A stretch of 64,000 nt of DNA from Prorocentrum cordatum (Eukaryota > Sar > Dinophyceae > Prorocentrales > Prorocentraceae): contig CAUYUJ010004716.1 in assembly GCA_963575745.1 (NCBI GenBank), positions 1-64,000 on the forward strand, written 5' to 3'. The position numbers were made by a program, and so were the translations under genes. Positions within the stretch are counted from its first letter, which is position 1. The number at the start of each line of letters is the position of its first letter. The notes beneath the pieces are model-generated. The model was not told the DNA's origin and ran no database searches. It worked only from the letters and a program-made list of their open reading frames with translations. This document shows, in pieces, positions 22,647 to 31,601 of this stretch.

Positions 22647-24259
22647 ACCAGAGACATAGCGATGAGAAAATCCGCCTCGCTACCCTTACAGGGATGACGG
22701 TAGCGAATGATCACCGTCGTTATTGCTATATTGCGATCTCCGAGTTGCCTGATCTCCCAATCAAACAGTAAAATATTTGACAATGATGACAGCATGAGGC
22801 CAGGGCCATCAATGTGCATTGTCAATCCGACTTCGGTGCTTGCGCAGAAGAGCACGCCCGAGACCTCAGGCCGAACTAAGCCCAAGAGAGCCCCATAAGA
22901 TATTGGCAACCGGCTGGGAAACATTCGGTGCAAAGCTGGGAAGCTGGGAAGTGGGACGGCGGTCATTGCAGCGCAGCTGAAGAATCCTTCCATGTAGTCA
23001 TGCCTGAATGCCCAATGATGCGTCTGGGAGTGCGGCGGCCACCTCAGCACCTGCTCCTCCAACGAGTTCGGATCACCCAGCAAGTAGCCCATGATGAAGG
23101 TGGGGCAGTCATCAAAGCCGGCAGCGGAAGCAGCCTTAGCCAAAACTGGGAAGGCATCGCGGGCATTGGCCCTGACCGGGTGGACAGCGATAGCAGTTGA
23201 TGATTGATGCAATTTGCCCCCCGCGCCTGGGGCCACCCTCGGCATCTTTTTCCTCCCGAGGCCCGTGAACAAAACCTGGAAGAATATGTAATTGTTGTCG
23301 GGTCTGTCAACTCCGTCCACCACGTCGAGCGCAGCGATCTCGTCCGCACCAGCGGGGACGATTGCACCTTCAGCTCGCATCGCATCCTTAGACCTCGGCT
23401 GCCCAAGAATGCCTTCCACGGTGTTGAACTCTGCACTTCCAACAGGCATTGCGTACGTAGAGCCAGGAACCATGGTGGCGAGAAAATGAGAATGCATAGC
23501 CCGCACCATGATTGTGTCGTATTCGGGGGCACGGGGTCCGTCCAATAGAGATGCCTTGGAATCGAGATATTGACGACGCTGTTTCTTTTTCTTATCATAT
23601 TGATCTGGTTCTGCGGTACTTGCAAATAAGTCTTCTAGCGTGGCGTGATACAAAGCTTTGGAAAGGAACGCATGCCGAACCCATGACTTCGCTAAATGTG
23701 AAGGATCTCCGCTTGCAACCAAGGCTAGCCATGGATGCCGTTGCAAACCTAACTCGGATATAATGTGCTTCGTGTCCCGCGCTGCTGAGAAATCATCCAC
23801 GAATTGTCCAATATCAACATGACCTTTGGCAATCATCTTAGATAACAATGGCAATCGGTTGGACAGAGACATCCGCACTGTGCCCACGGGAGCTCTCTTC
23901 CTCTCCTTGTTCGATACAGCGTGCGTCCTCTCAATCGAAGTTTCAACCACTGACGAGAAGCGCCAGCCTGCCACATGCCTTTGAAAAGAAATGCTGCACT
24001 CATTGCGCGCAACACCGTTCACGAACATCTCGAGCTGGCCACGGAACTCAGTGTCGGGATTAAGAAGGCATTTGGTCAGATCGTCTTGGTTTGCCCTGTC
24101 TGCGTCAAACGCTTGAATCGCTCGTGCCCCGACCTCCCGCGCTTTCGCCTCATCGACCATCGCCAACCCTTGGAGCATGCATGGAAGCCGAAACAGATAA
24201 TCGGTCTTGGTCTTCAGGATCACTGACGCGACACTTTTCATAGCGCCAAAATCTCGCAT
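22640..24259 (-). CDS. Large unknown protein, possible transposase-like C-terminal part
   Basis: 539 codons of ordered-looking sequence: LDCPTFIMGYLLG-type hydrophobic segments, a run ECSISFQRHVAGWRFSSVVE followed by TSIERTHAVSNKERKRAP (about 87-125), then QFVDDFSAARDTKHIISELG. The ERTHAVSNKE context recalls the last acidic residue and basic region of some DDE transposases, but I cannot align it to a named family. The same frame continues upstream of a single TAG at 24,269-24,271 into 24,269-24,613, so the protein is either interrupted by one stop or spliced there. Confidence 0.55.
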   Translation of the reverse strand: MRDFGAMKSVASVILKTKTDYLFRLPCMLQGLAMVDEAKAREVGARAIQAFDADRANQDDLTKCLLNPDTEFRGQLEMFVNGVARNECSISFQRHVAGWRFSSVVETSIERTHAVSNKERKRAPVGTVRMSLSNRLPLLSKMIAKGHVDIGQFVDDFSAARDTKHIISELGLQRHPWLALVASGDPSHLAKSWVRHAFLSKALYHATLEDLFASTAEPDQYDKKKKQRRQYLDSKASLLDGPRAPEYDTIMVRAMHSHFLATMVPGSTYAMPVGSAEFNTVEGILGQPRSKDAMRAEGAIVPAGADEIAALDVVDGVDRPDNNYIFFQVLFTGLGRKKMPRVAPGAGGKLHQSSTAIAVHPVRANARDAFPVLAKAASAAGFDDCPTFIMGYLLGDPNSLEEQVLRWPPHSQTHHWAFRHDYMEGFFSCAAMTAVPLPSFPALHRMFPSRLPISYGALLGLVRPEVSGVLFCASTEVGLTMHIDGPGLMLSSLSNILLFDWEIRQLGDRNIAITTVIIRYRHPCKGSEADFLIAMSLVC

Positions 24260-24268
24260 GAGTAAGTC

Positions 24269-24613
24269 CTATTCCCGGTCAGCAGGTGACCTACAACCAT
24301 GAGGCACATCCGCATCCAATAACTCTCTCTCATTGACCGTCCACAGTTCATCGAACAGATCGTTGAGCAAACCACCAGTCATTTCGGGCACGATCCGACC
24401 TGCCATTGGACAGTTTTTGACTCCTTTGCCGAAATGTGCTTCAAAGGCGATCTCCCGATTGTGTTTGCTCAATCCCTTGAACAGTTCGCGGTGGCACAAA
24501 CAAAACTCAGAGCTCTGCGAGAAGGAGCTCGGGACGCTCTCTGTGATTAGCACAGCCTGCACATAGTAATAAAATATCGGGTCCTGAGACTGGTTGCAGA
24601 TGGGAACAGACAT
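24269..24613 (-). CDS. Upstream piece of the same large unknown gene
   Basis: 114 codons in the same frame as 22,640-24,259, separated by one TAG. It contains FCLCHRELFKGLSKHNREIAF and CPMAGRIVPEMTGGLLNDLFDELW. Between this and the next upstream piece lies a (GA)n tract that probably belongs to an intron. No domain recognised. Confidence 0.45.
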   Translation of the reverse strand: MSVPICNQSQDPIFYYYVQAVLITESVPSSFSQSSEFCLCHRELFKGLSKHNREIAFEAHFGKGVKNCPMAGRIVPEMTGGLLNDLFDELWTVNERELLDADVPHGCRSPADRE

Positions 24614-24891
24614 ACTTAGGCGCAGCTGTCGTTTAGGCAGAATCCTTCACGCGCCCTGGCGTTGGTTTGCACGTTGGCTTTGCCAGCGCAGCCAACACAG
24701 GACCCATGAGCACTACTGACTTAAACTTGCTCCATGCCCGCTTATGAGATCTCTACTTGGTTCTACCGCTCCATCGCTAGACCCTGCCTGCTGCCCCGTG
24801 GAAATGAATCAGAATACCCCCTCTCCCCGTCCAATGGCGGTTGCAGTAGAGATCACGGAAGCGTGCAAGGGAGGGAGACGAAAGAAAGAGA

Positions 24892-24946
<55 letters not shown>

Positions 24947-24960
24947 AGCGCATCCTCCAA
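24614..24960. repeat. Intronic gap with (GA)n microsatellite
   Basis: A near-perfect (GA)n run occupies about 24,890-24,953 on the plus strand. The remainder has no gene. The poly-Arg/Glu and Leu/Ser frames over the run are artefacts. Confidence 0.7.
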
Positions 24961-25383
24961 TATTGAAGTCAAAGCCTTCGGGTCGAATTTGGAGACGCCC
25001 AAGGCGTCCTCCTGCCGAGCCTGCGCAGCTGCCTGGTCCTCCCTATCTACGCCGTCAACGTCAACGCCCTGACAGTATCTGCGCTGATCCCATACAAGGT
25101 ACATTGTAACAAGCAGAGGTTTGATCGCTCTTACAAAACTGACCACCTCCCGCCATCTCTTCTCATACAAGCTCCCATTGAAGCGATTGAACAGGTGCTC
25201 GCGTTGATGCCACCTCGAAGGGCGCACGCAAGACATGATGAAACGTTGCCTGCGCTCCTCGATTCTCAACAACGCCTCAACCGTTTTCAGCTGAGCGTGG
25301 AAGTGGCCCCAATGCTCCAAGTTGCGGTGCGTGTCTTGCGTCATGTTGTCCACCACGCGTTGCAAACCTCCCCTCCCGGACAT
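24961..25383 (-). CDS. Exon of large unknown gene
   Basis: Protein-like segment LQRVVDNMTQDTHRNLEHWG, then FHAQLKTVEALLRIEERRQRF, NRFNGSLYEKRWREVVSFVR and a hydrophobic helix AIKPLLVTMYLVWDQRR. The downstream end runs into the (GA)n tract, so the true exon stops before about 24,960. Its conserved look (Trp/Arg/Tyr-rich helices) suggests a real multi-exon gene. I do not recognise the family with certainty. Confidence 0.5.
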
Positions 25384-25499
25384 GTGTCTGATCTAGAGTG
25401 TGGCACCCTCTAGCCCCGAACCTCCTGGAGCTTGGGCCATGGACGCCAGGAAACTACAATCAAACGCCTTGCCTCTCTAGGACCTCTAGGACCCCCCCC

Positions 25500-25871
25500 C
25501 AACCCCCCGCCTGCGACGTCCATGGCAAACGGCATGAAGCAGACAGGCTCGTTGGCGGACCGACCAGCGAATATAGTTTGATTGGAGTCCCTTTCAGGAC
25601 GTTCGAACTCATCACCAGCATCATCGCCAATATCTGAAGACGCCTCTGGCACGTCGAGCGGCAAGGTTTCCCGATCAAGCCATTTAGGGAGCATGCGATC
25701 ATGGTCGCCACAAGATACGTGGAACTTCGAGATGCCAAATTCAACACCTAGGTCGCTAGTATGCCCAAGAAAAGACTGTGCGTGAGCCAGCAAGTCCCCC
25801 CCCACAATGCAGGTGCCATTTGTAAAGCTCTGCAACCACCTTGTCTGATAGATTCCTGTGTCCTGATCCAA
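25500..25871 (-). CDS. Exon of large unknown gene
   Basis: Contains RWLQSFTNGTCIVGGDLLAH, then TSDLGVEFGISKFHVSCGDH and LPKWLDRETLPLDVPEASSD, followed by an acidic stretch. The last residues before 25,410 are Gly/Pro-rich over a C-run and are probably intron. It lies between the protein-like pieces at 24,961 and 26,260 on the same strand. Confidence 0.45.
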
Positions 25872-25904
25872 GCACGCAAGGGGTATTCACATGCTCCTCG
25901 AGGA

Positions 25905-26050
25905 TTACTGCTTACAAGAAAATCATCCTCCCTCCTCCCTCCCCCTTCCTCCCTCATCCCTCTCCCTCTCTCCCTCCCTCCCTCCTCCCTCCTTGTCCTT
26001 CTGAATCCTCCTTCTCCTCCTGACTCCTGCTCCTCCTCCTCCGACTCCGT
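25905..26050. repeat. CCT-rich microsatellite in presumed intron
   Basis: Plus strand is an imperfect (CCCT/CCTC)n tract. Frames across it are low complexity and not supported as coding. Confidence 0.65.
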
Positions 26051-26259
26051 AGCACATTTGGGATGGGTGTAGAGAATGGTTTGGGGTGGGGCCTGGGGCC
26101 TCTCAACGTGCAGCCTTGGAAAGCCAGCCCCAGCAGGGGCCGCGGCTGCGCGCGGCAGGGTCGGGCATGCCGACGTTTCTACGATTGTCGAAATGAATCC
26201 AGCCGTGGCGCGATCATACTCATCGACATGCGACCGTTCGTTTGCGACATTGGTTTTCA

Positions 26260-27084
26260 TCAATTGGACTCCTTGATATGTTTGCACAACGTCCTCAAGT
26301 GGGGAACCCAGTCAAGCTCTGGCTCCATATCGCCACGATCGGCAATGATGGGTACAGGGTTTTCTTCATGTTCATGCTCGCGACGATGGCGTTGAACGAA
26401 TGCTGAAATCAAGTTGACTAGCTGTGCAAATGCAGAGAAAACAAAAAGGATTGCGTCCTGAGATATCTCTGCGAATTCAGACCAGATGTAATCAAAACCC
26501 TTAACTGGCGAGCTGTCTGTCAACGCCCACCGGTAGCACGGCGCAGACGACATTCGTCTACGATGAAGGATCATTGCGCAATCGAGGTTCAATTCTGCGA
26601 GCTGCATTGTGCTCCGCGAAGGGAGTTTACCAGAACCTTGTTCGCGCAATTTCTCAAATTGAGCCCGTGCGAAACCAGGGACAGCCAACGTCAATGCATT
26701 TCGTATGTGGTCAAGCAACTCACTAGAACGGCCTTTCATGTCAAGCGAAAGTCTCACGCACTTCAAAAGCTTAATAGAATCGTGGGGGAAGCGGCCTGTA
26801 GAACCACGCGGAGGGTGTAATCTCGATACTAAGGAACGGCTCCAGCCGTCGATTGCTGACACTGCGAACTGAAGCTCCGCTTGGTCTACAGCGCCCGCGG
26901 CCGCCTGACGAATTGCTAATGCAATACGGTCCAACGAGTCAATGCAAAATTGCTCTGGCTCCGCAAGCACCTCATCGCCCCCGTCCCAGCAGCGGCTGTC
27001 TGCGGGTGGCCAATGAGGTACTGGGGTAGATATTCTGTCATGCCAGGTGGTGCACATCAGCAAAAAGCGCCAGCGAGACTGCAA
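26260..27084 (-). CDS. Exon of large unknown gene
   Basis: 274 codons, the best-conserved-looking piece of this gene: SLDMKGRSSELLDHIRNALT, MQLAELNLDCAMILHRRRM, CYRWALTDSSPVKGFDYIWS, then a hydrophobic segment ILFVFSAFAQLVNLISAFV. The Asp residues in LDCAM and TDSSP would suit an RNase H-fold nuclease or transposase (weak inference). Upstream and downstream protein-like pieces are on the same strand. Confidence 0.55.
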   Translation of the reverse strand: MQSRWRFLLMCTTWHDRISTPVPHWPPADSRCWDGGDEVLAEPEQFCIDSLDRIALAIRQAAAGAVDQAELQFAVSAIDGWSRSLVSRLHPPRGSTGRFPHDSIKLLKCVRLSLDMKGRSSELLDHIRNALTLAVPGFARAQFEKLREQGSGKLPSRSTMQLAELNLDCAMILHRRRMSSAPCYRWALTDSSPVKGFDYIWSEFAEISQDAILFVFSAFAQLVNLISAFVQRHRREHEHEENPVPIIADRGDMEPELDWVPHLRTLCKHIKESN

Positions 27085-27262
27085 GATCAGAGAGCATAGT
27101 GGCCACGGTAAGAGAAGGACAGGGATGTCATTTGCGTCGATGCCTGGGCTATGCCCGGGCCGGCCGGGACCAAATGTTTGTTTCGCCTGTGTTACTCCTC
27201 CTATTCCTCCTCTTCCTCCTCCTCATCCTCCCATTCCCCATCCCATGCTGTTATCAATTACC

Positions 27263-27769
27263 TCACTCACACTCACTCCCTGGGCGGATTCTACATCCTT
27301 GGGTTAGGGGGCAAGAGGGCCAACGATTTGAACTGGACCGCATGCCTTCTGAATCCCAAAATCCGAACTGCTGCTCCACCGTCCTGACGGCATCGTCCCT
27401 ATCGACGCGTTGACCGTGCTCAACCAAGTCAGCCACAGACCGTGCAGGCGGACCCGCGGAAATGCAAACCTCCAGAGTGTTGCTGGTTCCTGCAGGGCCC
27501 CAGACTCCCTTGAAATAAGGTCGCGATGGTTTTACCTTTCTTTCCCGATGCCCCTGTTGGACGTAAACAACGCATTCAGAAAGAATCTGTGGCTCAACAA
27601 GCTGGCACACATCATGCACGCGGGTTTCGTAGACATCTGTTCGGTTACCAAGGTATTCCCACTGCAGCAGGGACTCGTGATTGAAATTGACAGCGAAATC
27701 CGACAGGCCATCTAGGCTGATGATTGCAGTTCTTCTTCCAAACCTTCTTTTGTCCTGCAACCTTCGCAT
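27263..27769 (-). CDS. Upstream exon of large unknown gene
   Basis: 168 codons with a basic start (MRRLQDKRRFGRRTAIISLD) and FNHESLLQWEYLGNRTDVYE. It may be the first visible exon; ATG at 27,769 is a candidate start but is not proven. A CT-rich tract lies just downstream (about 27,190-27,240). Confidence 0.4.
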   Translation of the reverse strand: MRRLQDKRRFGRRTAIISLDGLSDFAVNFNHESLLQWEYLGNRTDVYETRVHDVCQLVEPQILSECVVYVQQGHRERKVKPSRPYFKGVWGPAGTSNTLEVCISAGPPARSVADLVEHGQRVDRDDAVRTVEQQFGFWDSEGMRSSSNRWPSCPLTQGCRIRPGSECE

Positions 27770-28851
27770 AGGTCTTTGGTTTCGAGAGGGGGGGTGGGCG
27801 AGAAGTGCACCCAGGGTAATCCCAAAATTTGGGCTGACGACTTTCTTTGCGCTTTCACTGCGTATTCCAACATGTCTCTGACCAAGGCAGCTTACCTGGG
27901 CATCGTTTTCGGATGGGCAGGTGGTTGGTCACGCGAAGCACCACGAATTGCCGTCATAATGACCACAACGTTCCGCTGATATCTTGAGCAAACCAATCAC
28001 CCGGACCTTTGGAAGTCAGGCAACACATACATACATACACAAATATGGCAAGGTATTTCTTCGCTCAAGGGGGGGGGGGGGCCTTACATTATGACGAATT
28101 GAAATGGCCTGCAGCTCGGCTTCGTCACTTGGAATTCACACGAGGGCCTCTCATAGGATGCCCCAAGCGCCGCAAGCACAGCATCATAACCTTGCAAAAC
28201 CATGGCTTAAGGCGACAGCCGGTGGCACTTTGCCACGCTGGCGTTTGCGCGCATCGGTCGAACAACCCACCACCCCAAAAAAAAAGAAATTGTCCTGGAA
28301 GTCCATAATCGAAATAGCTAAGAGACCGGCTGTGCCAATGCACAGCACACGTGGTGCGGAAGACCATTTTCGAGGAAAGTTGCAGAATGGTAGGTGCACA
28401 ACGATCATCCTTGCTCATTTTGTTTCTCATTCCTCATGATCGTTCTCTTCCATCTCCTTAATATCACCTTCCTCCGGACTCCGAGCGCTCCCCTCGCACG
28501 TTTCGTCACACCACTAGCCAGAGTAATTTTCTTTGAATATTCACAGGTGCGTTTGAGGCTACATCGATTTAATGTAGATTTTCGCTATTTATTCTTCGAT
28601 TGGTGGGCCCCCCTAGTGTAATCTCCACTGATCACCGCACCTAGATAATTTGTGCCCACGCTTGTCATAAGTTCGTTGTGGGAAATACGGCCACACATAT
28701 AACCTCGTGTGCGGAGGTCGGCACATGCCTCCCTCGTATTTTCAATGACAAAAGCCCTCTTACTAAGGCAGGTTGCCCCGCTGTCCTTGTTACCCCCCGG
28801 CTTTTCAGCCATCAGGCAAGACGACGAGGGGGCGACGTCGCCCTGCCATCT
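27770..28851. other. Gap without a supportable gene
   Basis: Contains a 12-base G run near 28,070. Short frames only, none with domain or consistent composition. Confidence 0.45.
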
Positions 28852-29298
28852 TCAATATGAAGAAGATGTGCCTACAATATCTGCCAACATCTGGGCTTCC
28901 CTCAGATGCTGGAGCTCAGCACTGCAGCGCGCCGTGGCCTCAGAGGCGGATTGCTCCGCAAATGCTGTCAGCATCGATGGATTATCCATCAGCTGTTTCA
29001 GCACGCCTTTGGACCTAGCGTCGCTGACCGTATGCAATTCACGATTAGTGTATCCCATCACTATATTACGGCGGGACTGCACAGCGCCCATGGGTACACT
29101 ACCACCATGCTTGGCCAGTGTCCTGGCAACAAAACAATCGAACGTCTCGAGATCGTCGATGTTGTCGCCTCGCATGGTGGCCTTGGCGAGCGTCTCCATC
29201 AACCCCTGGGGCAGGTTTCCCTGCAATTGATTGCGCTCAAACTGAACGACTGGTGTCAGGCATCGCCTGTACAAGCAACTGTACTGGAAGGAGTGCAC
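28852..29298 (-). CDS. Small ORF with one hairpin insertion (QGNLP)
   Basis: 148 codons. The N-terminal third encodes RNQLQGNLPQGLMETLAKA, where QGNLP is specified by the hairpin at 29,211-29,224. The remainder is helical (KQLMDNPSMLTAFAEQSASE; RCSAELQHLREAQMLADIV). It is downstream of the protease-bearing ORF in the same direction but a different frame, and marks the downstream limit of the hairpin family. Function unknown. Confidence 0.45.
   Translation of the reverse strand: MHSFQYSCLYRRCLTPVVQFERNQLQGNLPQGLMETLAKATMRGDNIDDLETFDCFVARTLAKHGGSVPMGAVQSRRNIVMGYTNRELHTVSDARSKGVLKQLMDNPSMLTAFAEQSASEATARCSAELQHLREAQMLADIVGTSSSY
29211..29224 (-). repeat. Hairpin 1: GCAGG/GAAA
   Basis: Sense (minus) GCAGGGAAACCTGC: 5-bp stem, GAAA loop; encodes QGNLP. 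Confidence 0.85.
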
Positions 29299-29314
29299 TG
29301 CTTAAAGCCCGAAG

Positions 29315-29329
29315 GCGGGTTGCCCCCGC
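29315..29329 (-). repeat. Hairpin 2: GCGGG, five-base loop
   Basis: GCGGG-GGCAA-CCCGC, a GCAA loop with one extra G; reads GGNPP in one minus frame. Confidence 0.65.
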
Positions 29330-29539
29330 AGCTCCAAAACGATACACACCCTCGAAATCGAACCGATGCCACTGACGGCAAACATTCGTCGTCGGCATGA
29401 TGTGGAGCCTTCCGGGAGCCCATCATTGCCTCCTGCACCCTATCCAATTGAAATCAGCTTTTCCTTGGCTTTAACTGCTCTGGAGGGGTCGTGTGTCTAA
29501 GTTGATTGTATTACAGAGTCCCTCCACGAGCTACAGGGA

Positions 29540-30901
29540 TTAAGGGTGATGTCTAGGGGGTTTTGGATAAAAAAAACTCTGCATTGGTTGGTTTGTGTTG
29601 CTGTCCTGCATACTATCGAGACCTAGGATGGCTGGCAGGTCCTTTCCACAGCCTGACACAATGTTCGTCTTGTATGAATCGTGTTGGGCTGACCCCTGGT
29701 ACTCGCAGGCAATGCTAAATGTGCCTACGGTATCCGCTGGGGCCGACCCCTCTCCCACTCCGTTGATATGCAAACGAGAGCGGGGTTCGAATGTACAAGC
29801 ACGACAATGTGACTCAGCAGCCTGAACGAACTTACGGCTCGTGTTCTCGCCCATGATGTTGATCTTCGAACCGACGTCGATGAGTATGGAATTTCCACCA
29901 TCATCCAAGAACGTCTTACTCGGCTGCTTGATGTGCACAATTTCTGAAGTGTCGGTTGTGTCGGTAGGCGGGTTTCCCCGCGGCACATTCGTACTCCCTG
30001 GCGGGTTGCCCCGCACGACACTGGCATGCGACTCGCTCTCGGCCATGCGTGCCAGGTCAATGCACTGGAAGTACGACACGTGCTGGGCGTGATCACCACG
30101 CTCCTCCCGCCAGTTGGCATACTCATCACGTATGCTCATATACTGCTCGCGGGTAGTGCGCCTTATCAGCGTTAGGTACGAGTGAAGGGCGATGTCTTGC
30201 AGCCCTTCGTTCATGACGTGATCCCGGTACCGCAGCCACTCCTCGAACTCCTCATTCGTCGCTGAGATGTTAACGGCCCTGGCTGCTGCTGCTGACGCCG
30301 CTGAGGATTCTGATAGGTCTAACGACGGACTATCAGTTTCAGGATTATTGGCATCTAGCATAAACGTTGTGTGTGTATTATCCATCTGATTCTGGAAATG
30401 TCGTACACGCAACTCGCGCAGCTGATCAGGGTCCAATGACATCTCAACCTCGCCTCCACTCTGGGCAGACATCTGAGGAGTATCCTGCAGGTTTCCCTGC
30501 TGAGGCGCCGTCATCGGGATAAGCTGATCGAAATATCCCGTTGCCATAGGCGGCCTTACCTCTTCAGGCAGGTGTCCCTGCTGGTGTGACGAAGCTGTCT
30601 GCATAGCTAGCATCCTGGCCGTCATCTCCTCCACCATGCTCCTTAGCTTCCGCAGCTCCCTCATTGACTGCTCGGGAGTCTGACTAAGGGAGCCAGTCCA
30701 TGGGAAGGGCGATGTTATAATGCCAGGTGCACGACAGATCGCACATGGTGGCTGCTGTGGATCTCCCTCACGCTGGTTTGTCACGTGGCCCACCACGTTA
30801 GAATTCCAGCATCCCTCGTGGAATAGGTGATTGCACCTCAGGCGATACACACTATCCCTGGGCTGAAATTCTTCGAGGCATACAGCACAGGTGTCCTCCA
30901 T
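29540..30901 (-). CDS. RING-H2 finger and retropepsin-like protein
   Basis: 453 codons from ATG 30,901. The N-terminus is a full RING-H2: C5-x2-C8, C23-x-H25-x2-H28-x2-C31, C53-x2-C56 (CNHLFHEGC core), typical of E3 ubiquitin ligases. A disordered middle follows, with four hairpin-encoded peptides (QGHLP, QGNLQ, RGNPP twice). The C-terminus has SILIDVGSKINIMG (Asp342-Val-Gly) and AILGLD (424-429), the two halves of a retroviral-type aspartic protease fold; the usual DTG/DSG triplet is DVG here. The preceding 246-codon frame overlaps its start by about 50 nt in a different frame. No integrase or RT follows. Confidence 0.65.
   Translation of the reverse strand: MEDTCAVCLEEFQPRDSVYRLRCNHLFHEGCWNSNVVGHVTNQREGDPQQPPCAICRAPGIITSPFPWTGSLSQTPEQSMRELRKLRSMVEEMTARMLAMQTASSHQQGHLPEEVRPPMATGYFDQLIPMTAPQQGNLQDTPQMSAQSGGEVEMSLDPDQLRELRVRHFQNQMDNTHTTFMLDANNPETDSPSLDLSESSAASAAAARAVNISATNEEFEEWLRYRDHVMNEGLQDIALHSYLTLIRRTTREQYMSIRDEYANWREERGDHAQHVSYFQCIDLARMAESESHASVVRGNPPGSTNVPRGNPPTDTTDTSEIVHIKQPSKTFLDDGGNSILIDVGSKINIMGENTSRKFVQAAESHCRACTFEPRSRLHINGVGEGSAPADTVGTFSIACEYQGSAQHDSYKTNIVSGCGKDLPAILGLDSMQDSNTNQPMQSFFYPKPPRHHP
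29968..29981 (-). repeat. Hairpin 3: GCGGG/GAAA
   Basis: GCGGGGAAACCCGC; encodes RGNPP in the RING/protease ORF. Confidence 0.85.
30001..30014 (-). repeat. Hairpin 4: GCGGG/GCAA
   Basis: GCGGGGCAACCCGC; RGNPP with a synonymous loop change that keeps GNRA. It lies 19 nt from hairpin 3. Confidence 0.85.
30487..30500 (-). repeat. Hairpin 5: GCAGG/GAAA
   Basis: GCAGGGAAACCTGC; encodes QGNLQ. Confidence 0.85.
30568..30581 (-). repeat. Hairpin 6: GCAGG/GACA
   Basis: GCAGGGACACCTGC; loop GACA; encodes QGHLP. Confidence 0.8.
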
Positions 30902-31592
30902 CCCAGTAAAGACTTCTACGTCTGCTACCCTGGGATATACCCGCCGCTGCCTCTCCAGTACCGTCTGAGGGCATGCAGGCTGATGGGGGAGTCCCCGTTA
31001 GGTCCATCACCTCCGGCCCTTCGACATTTGGCATGGAAGTGGTAGGAGTCACGGCGGGCGAGTTTCCTCGCAAAGGTGAGCCCCTATTCCGCACCACATC
31101 GAGTGCAGCTGCACGTGACTGGTCCCGTACACTTTGCACCGCCTGCCTCCTCCTGAAACATGCCTGCTGAGTGTGGTGCGTCTGCCTGATGTAGTCAGGC
31201 ACGCCCCTACTGCCAGACGATATTGAATGGGCAGTGGGTTGTACAACCACCTCTGGTGATGTTGGGGAAGGCATGAAGGCCATGTGCGGGTACATGGAGT
31301 GGTCACTGCAGCGCACATTGGTGAGGTTATGCATCTGATCCGCCAATTCCCGAACAAATTTGTTCGGGACCCTTGTACCGTCAGGGTAAAATGGCGGATT
31401 CATCTGCGTGGGTGGTGGCCTCTGGCCCTGAGACATGCTCGGATGGGCGTTGAACGCCGGGATAAAGGCTCGTTGCCGAGCGGGGCCCCGTGGGTTGGGA
31501 CCCTCCGGTTCCCAGGACCAGGCTGGCCTCCACCTCTGCCCACTTGGGTGAGGCAGATTATGGTTCTGCACCTGCTGTACCGCGGCCGCCAC
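30852..31592 (-). CDS. Pro/Gln-rich linker ORF downstream of the Tpt1-like ORF
   Basis: About 246 codons in the same frame as the Tpt1-like ORF and separated from it by a single TAA at 31,602-31,604, so it may be read only by readthrough or reflect one mutation; there is no ATG at its opening. It is Pro/Arg/Asn-rich and contains RGNSP (hairpin 31,058-31,071), an ARQRA hairpin in another codon phase (31,468-31,481) and a 20-bp palindrome. The end overlaps the RING ORF in another frame. No domain. Confidence 0.45.
   Translation of the reverse strand: MAAAVQQVQNHNLPHPSGQRWRPAWSWEPEGPNPRGPARQRAFIPAFNAHPSMSQGQRPPPTQMNPPFYPDGTRVPNKFVRELADQMHNLTNVRCSDHSMYPHMAFMPSPTSPEVVVQPTAHSISSGSRGVPDYIRQTHHTQQACFRRRQAVQSVRDQSRAAALDVVRNRGSPLRGNSPAVTPTTSMPNVEGPEVMDLTGTPPSACMPSDGTGEAAAGISQGSRRRSLYWDGGHLCCMPRRISAQG
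31058..31071 (-). repeat. Hairpin 7: GCGAG/GAAA
   Basis: GCGAGGAAACTCGC; encodes RGNSP. The fourth stem pair is A-T instead of G-C. Confidence 0.85.
31349..31368. repeat. Perfect 20-bp palindrome
   Basis: CCCGAACAAATTTGTTCGGG, a loop-free palindrome inside the linker ORF (reads VPNKFV). A different structural class from the GCNNG hairpins. Confidence 0.75.
31468..31481 (-). repeat. Hairpin 8: GCTCG/GCAA, different codon phase
   Basis: GCTCGGCAACGAGC; read as ARQRA, not the usual GNxP phase. Confidence 0.75.
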
Positions 31593-31601
31593 TCTTGAGC
31601 G

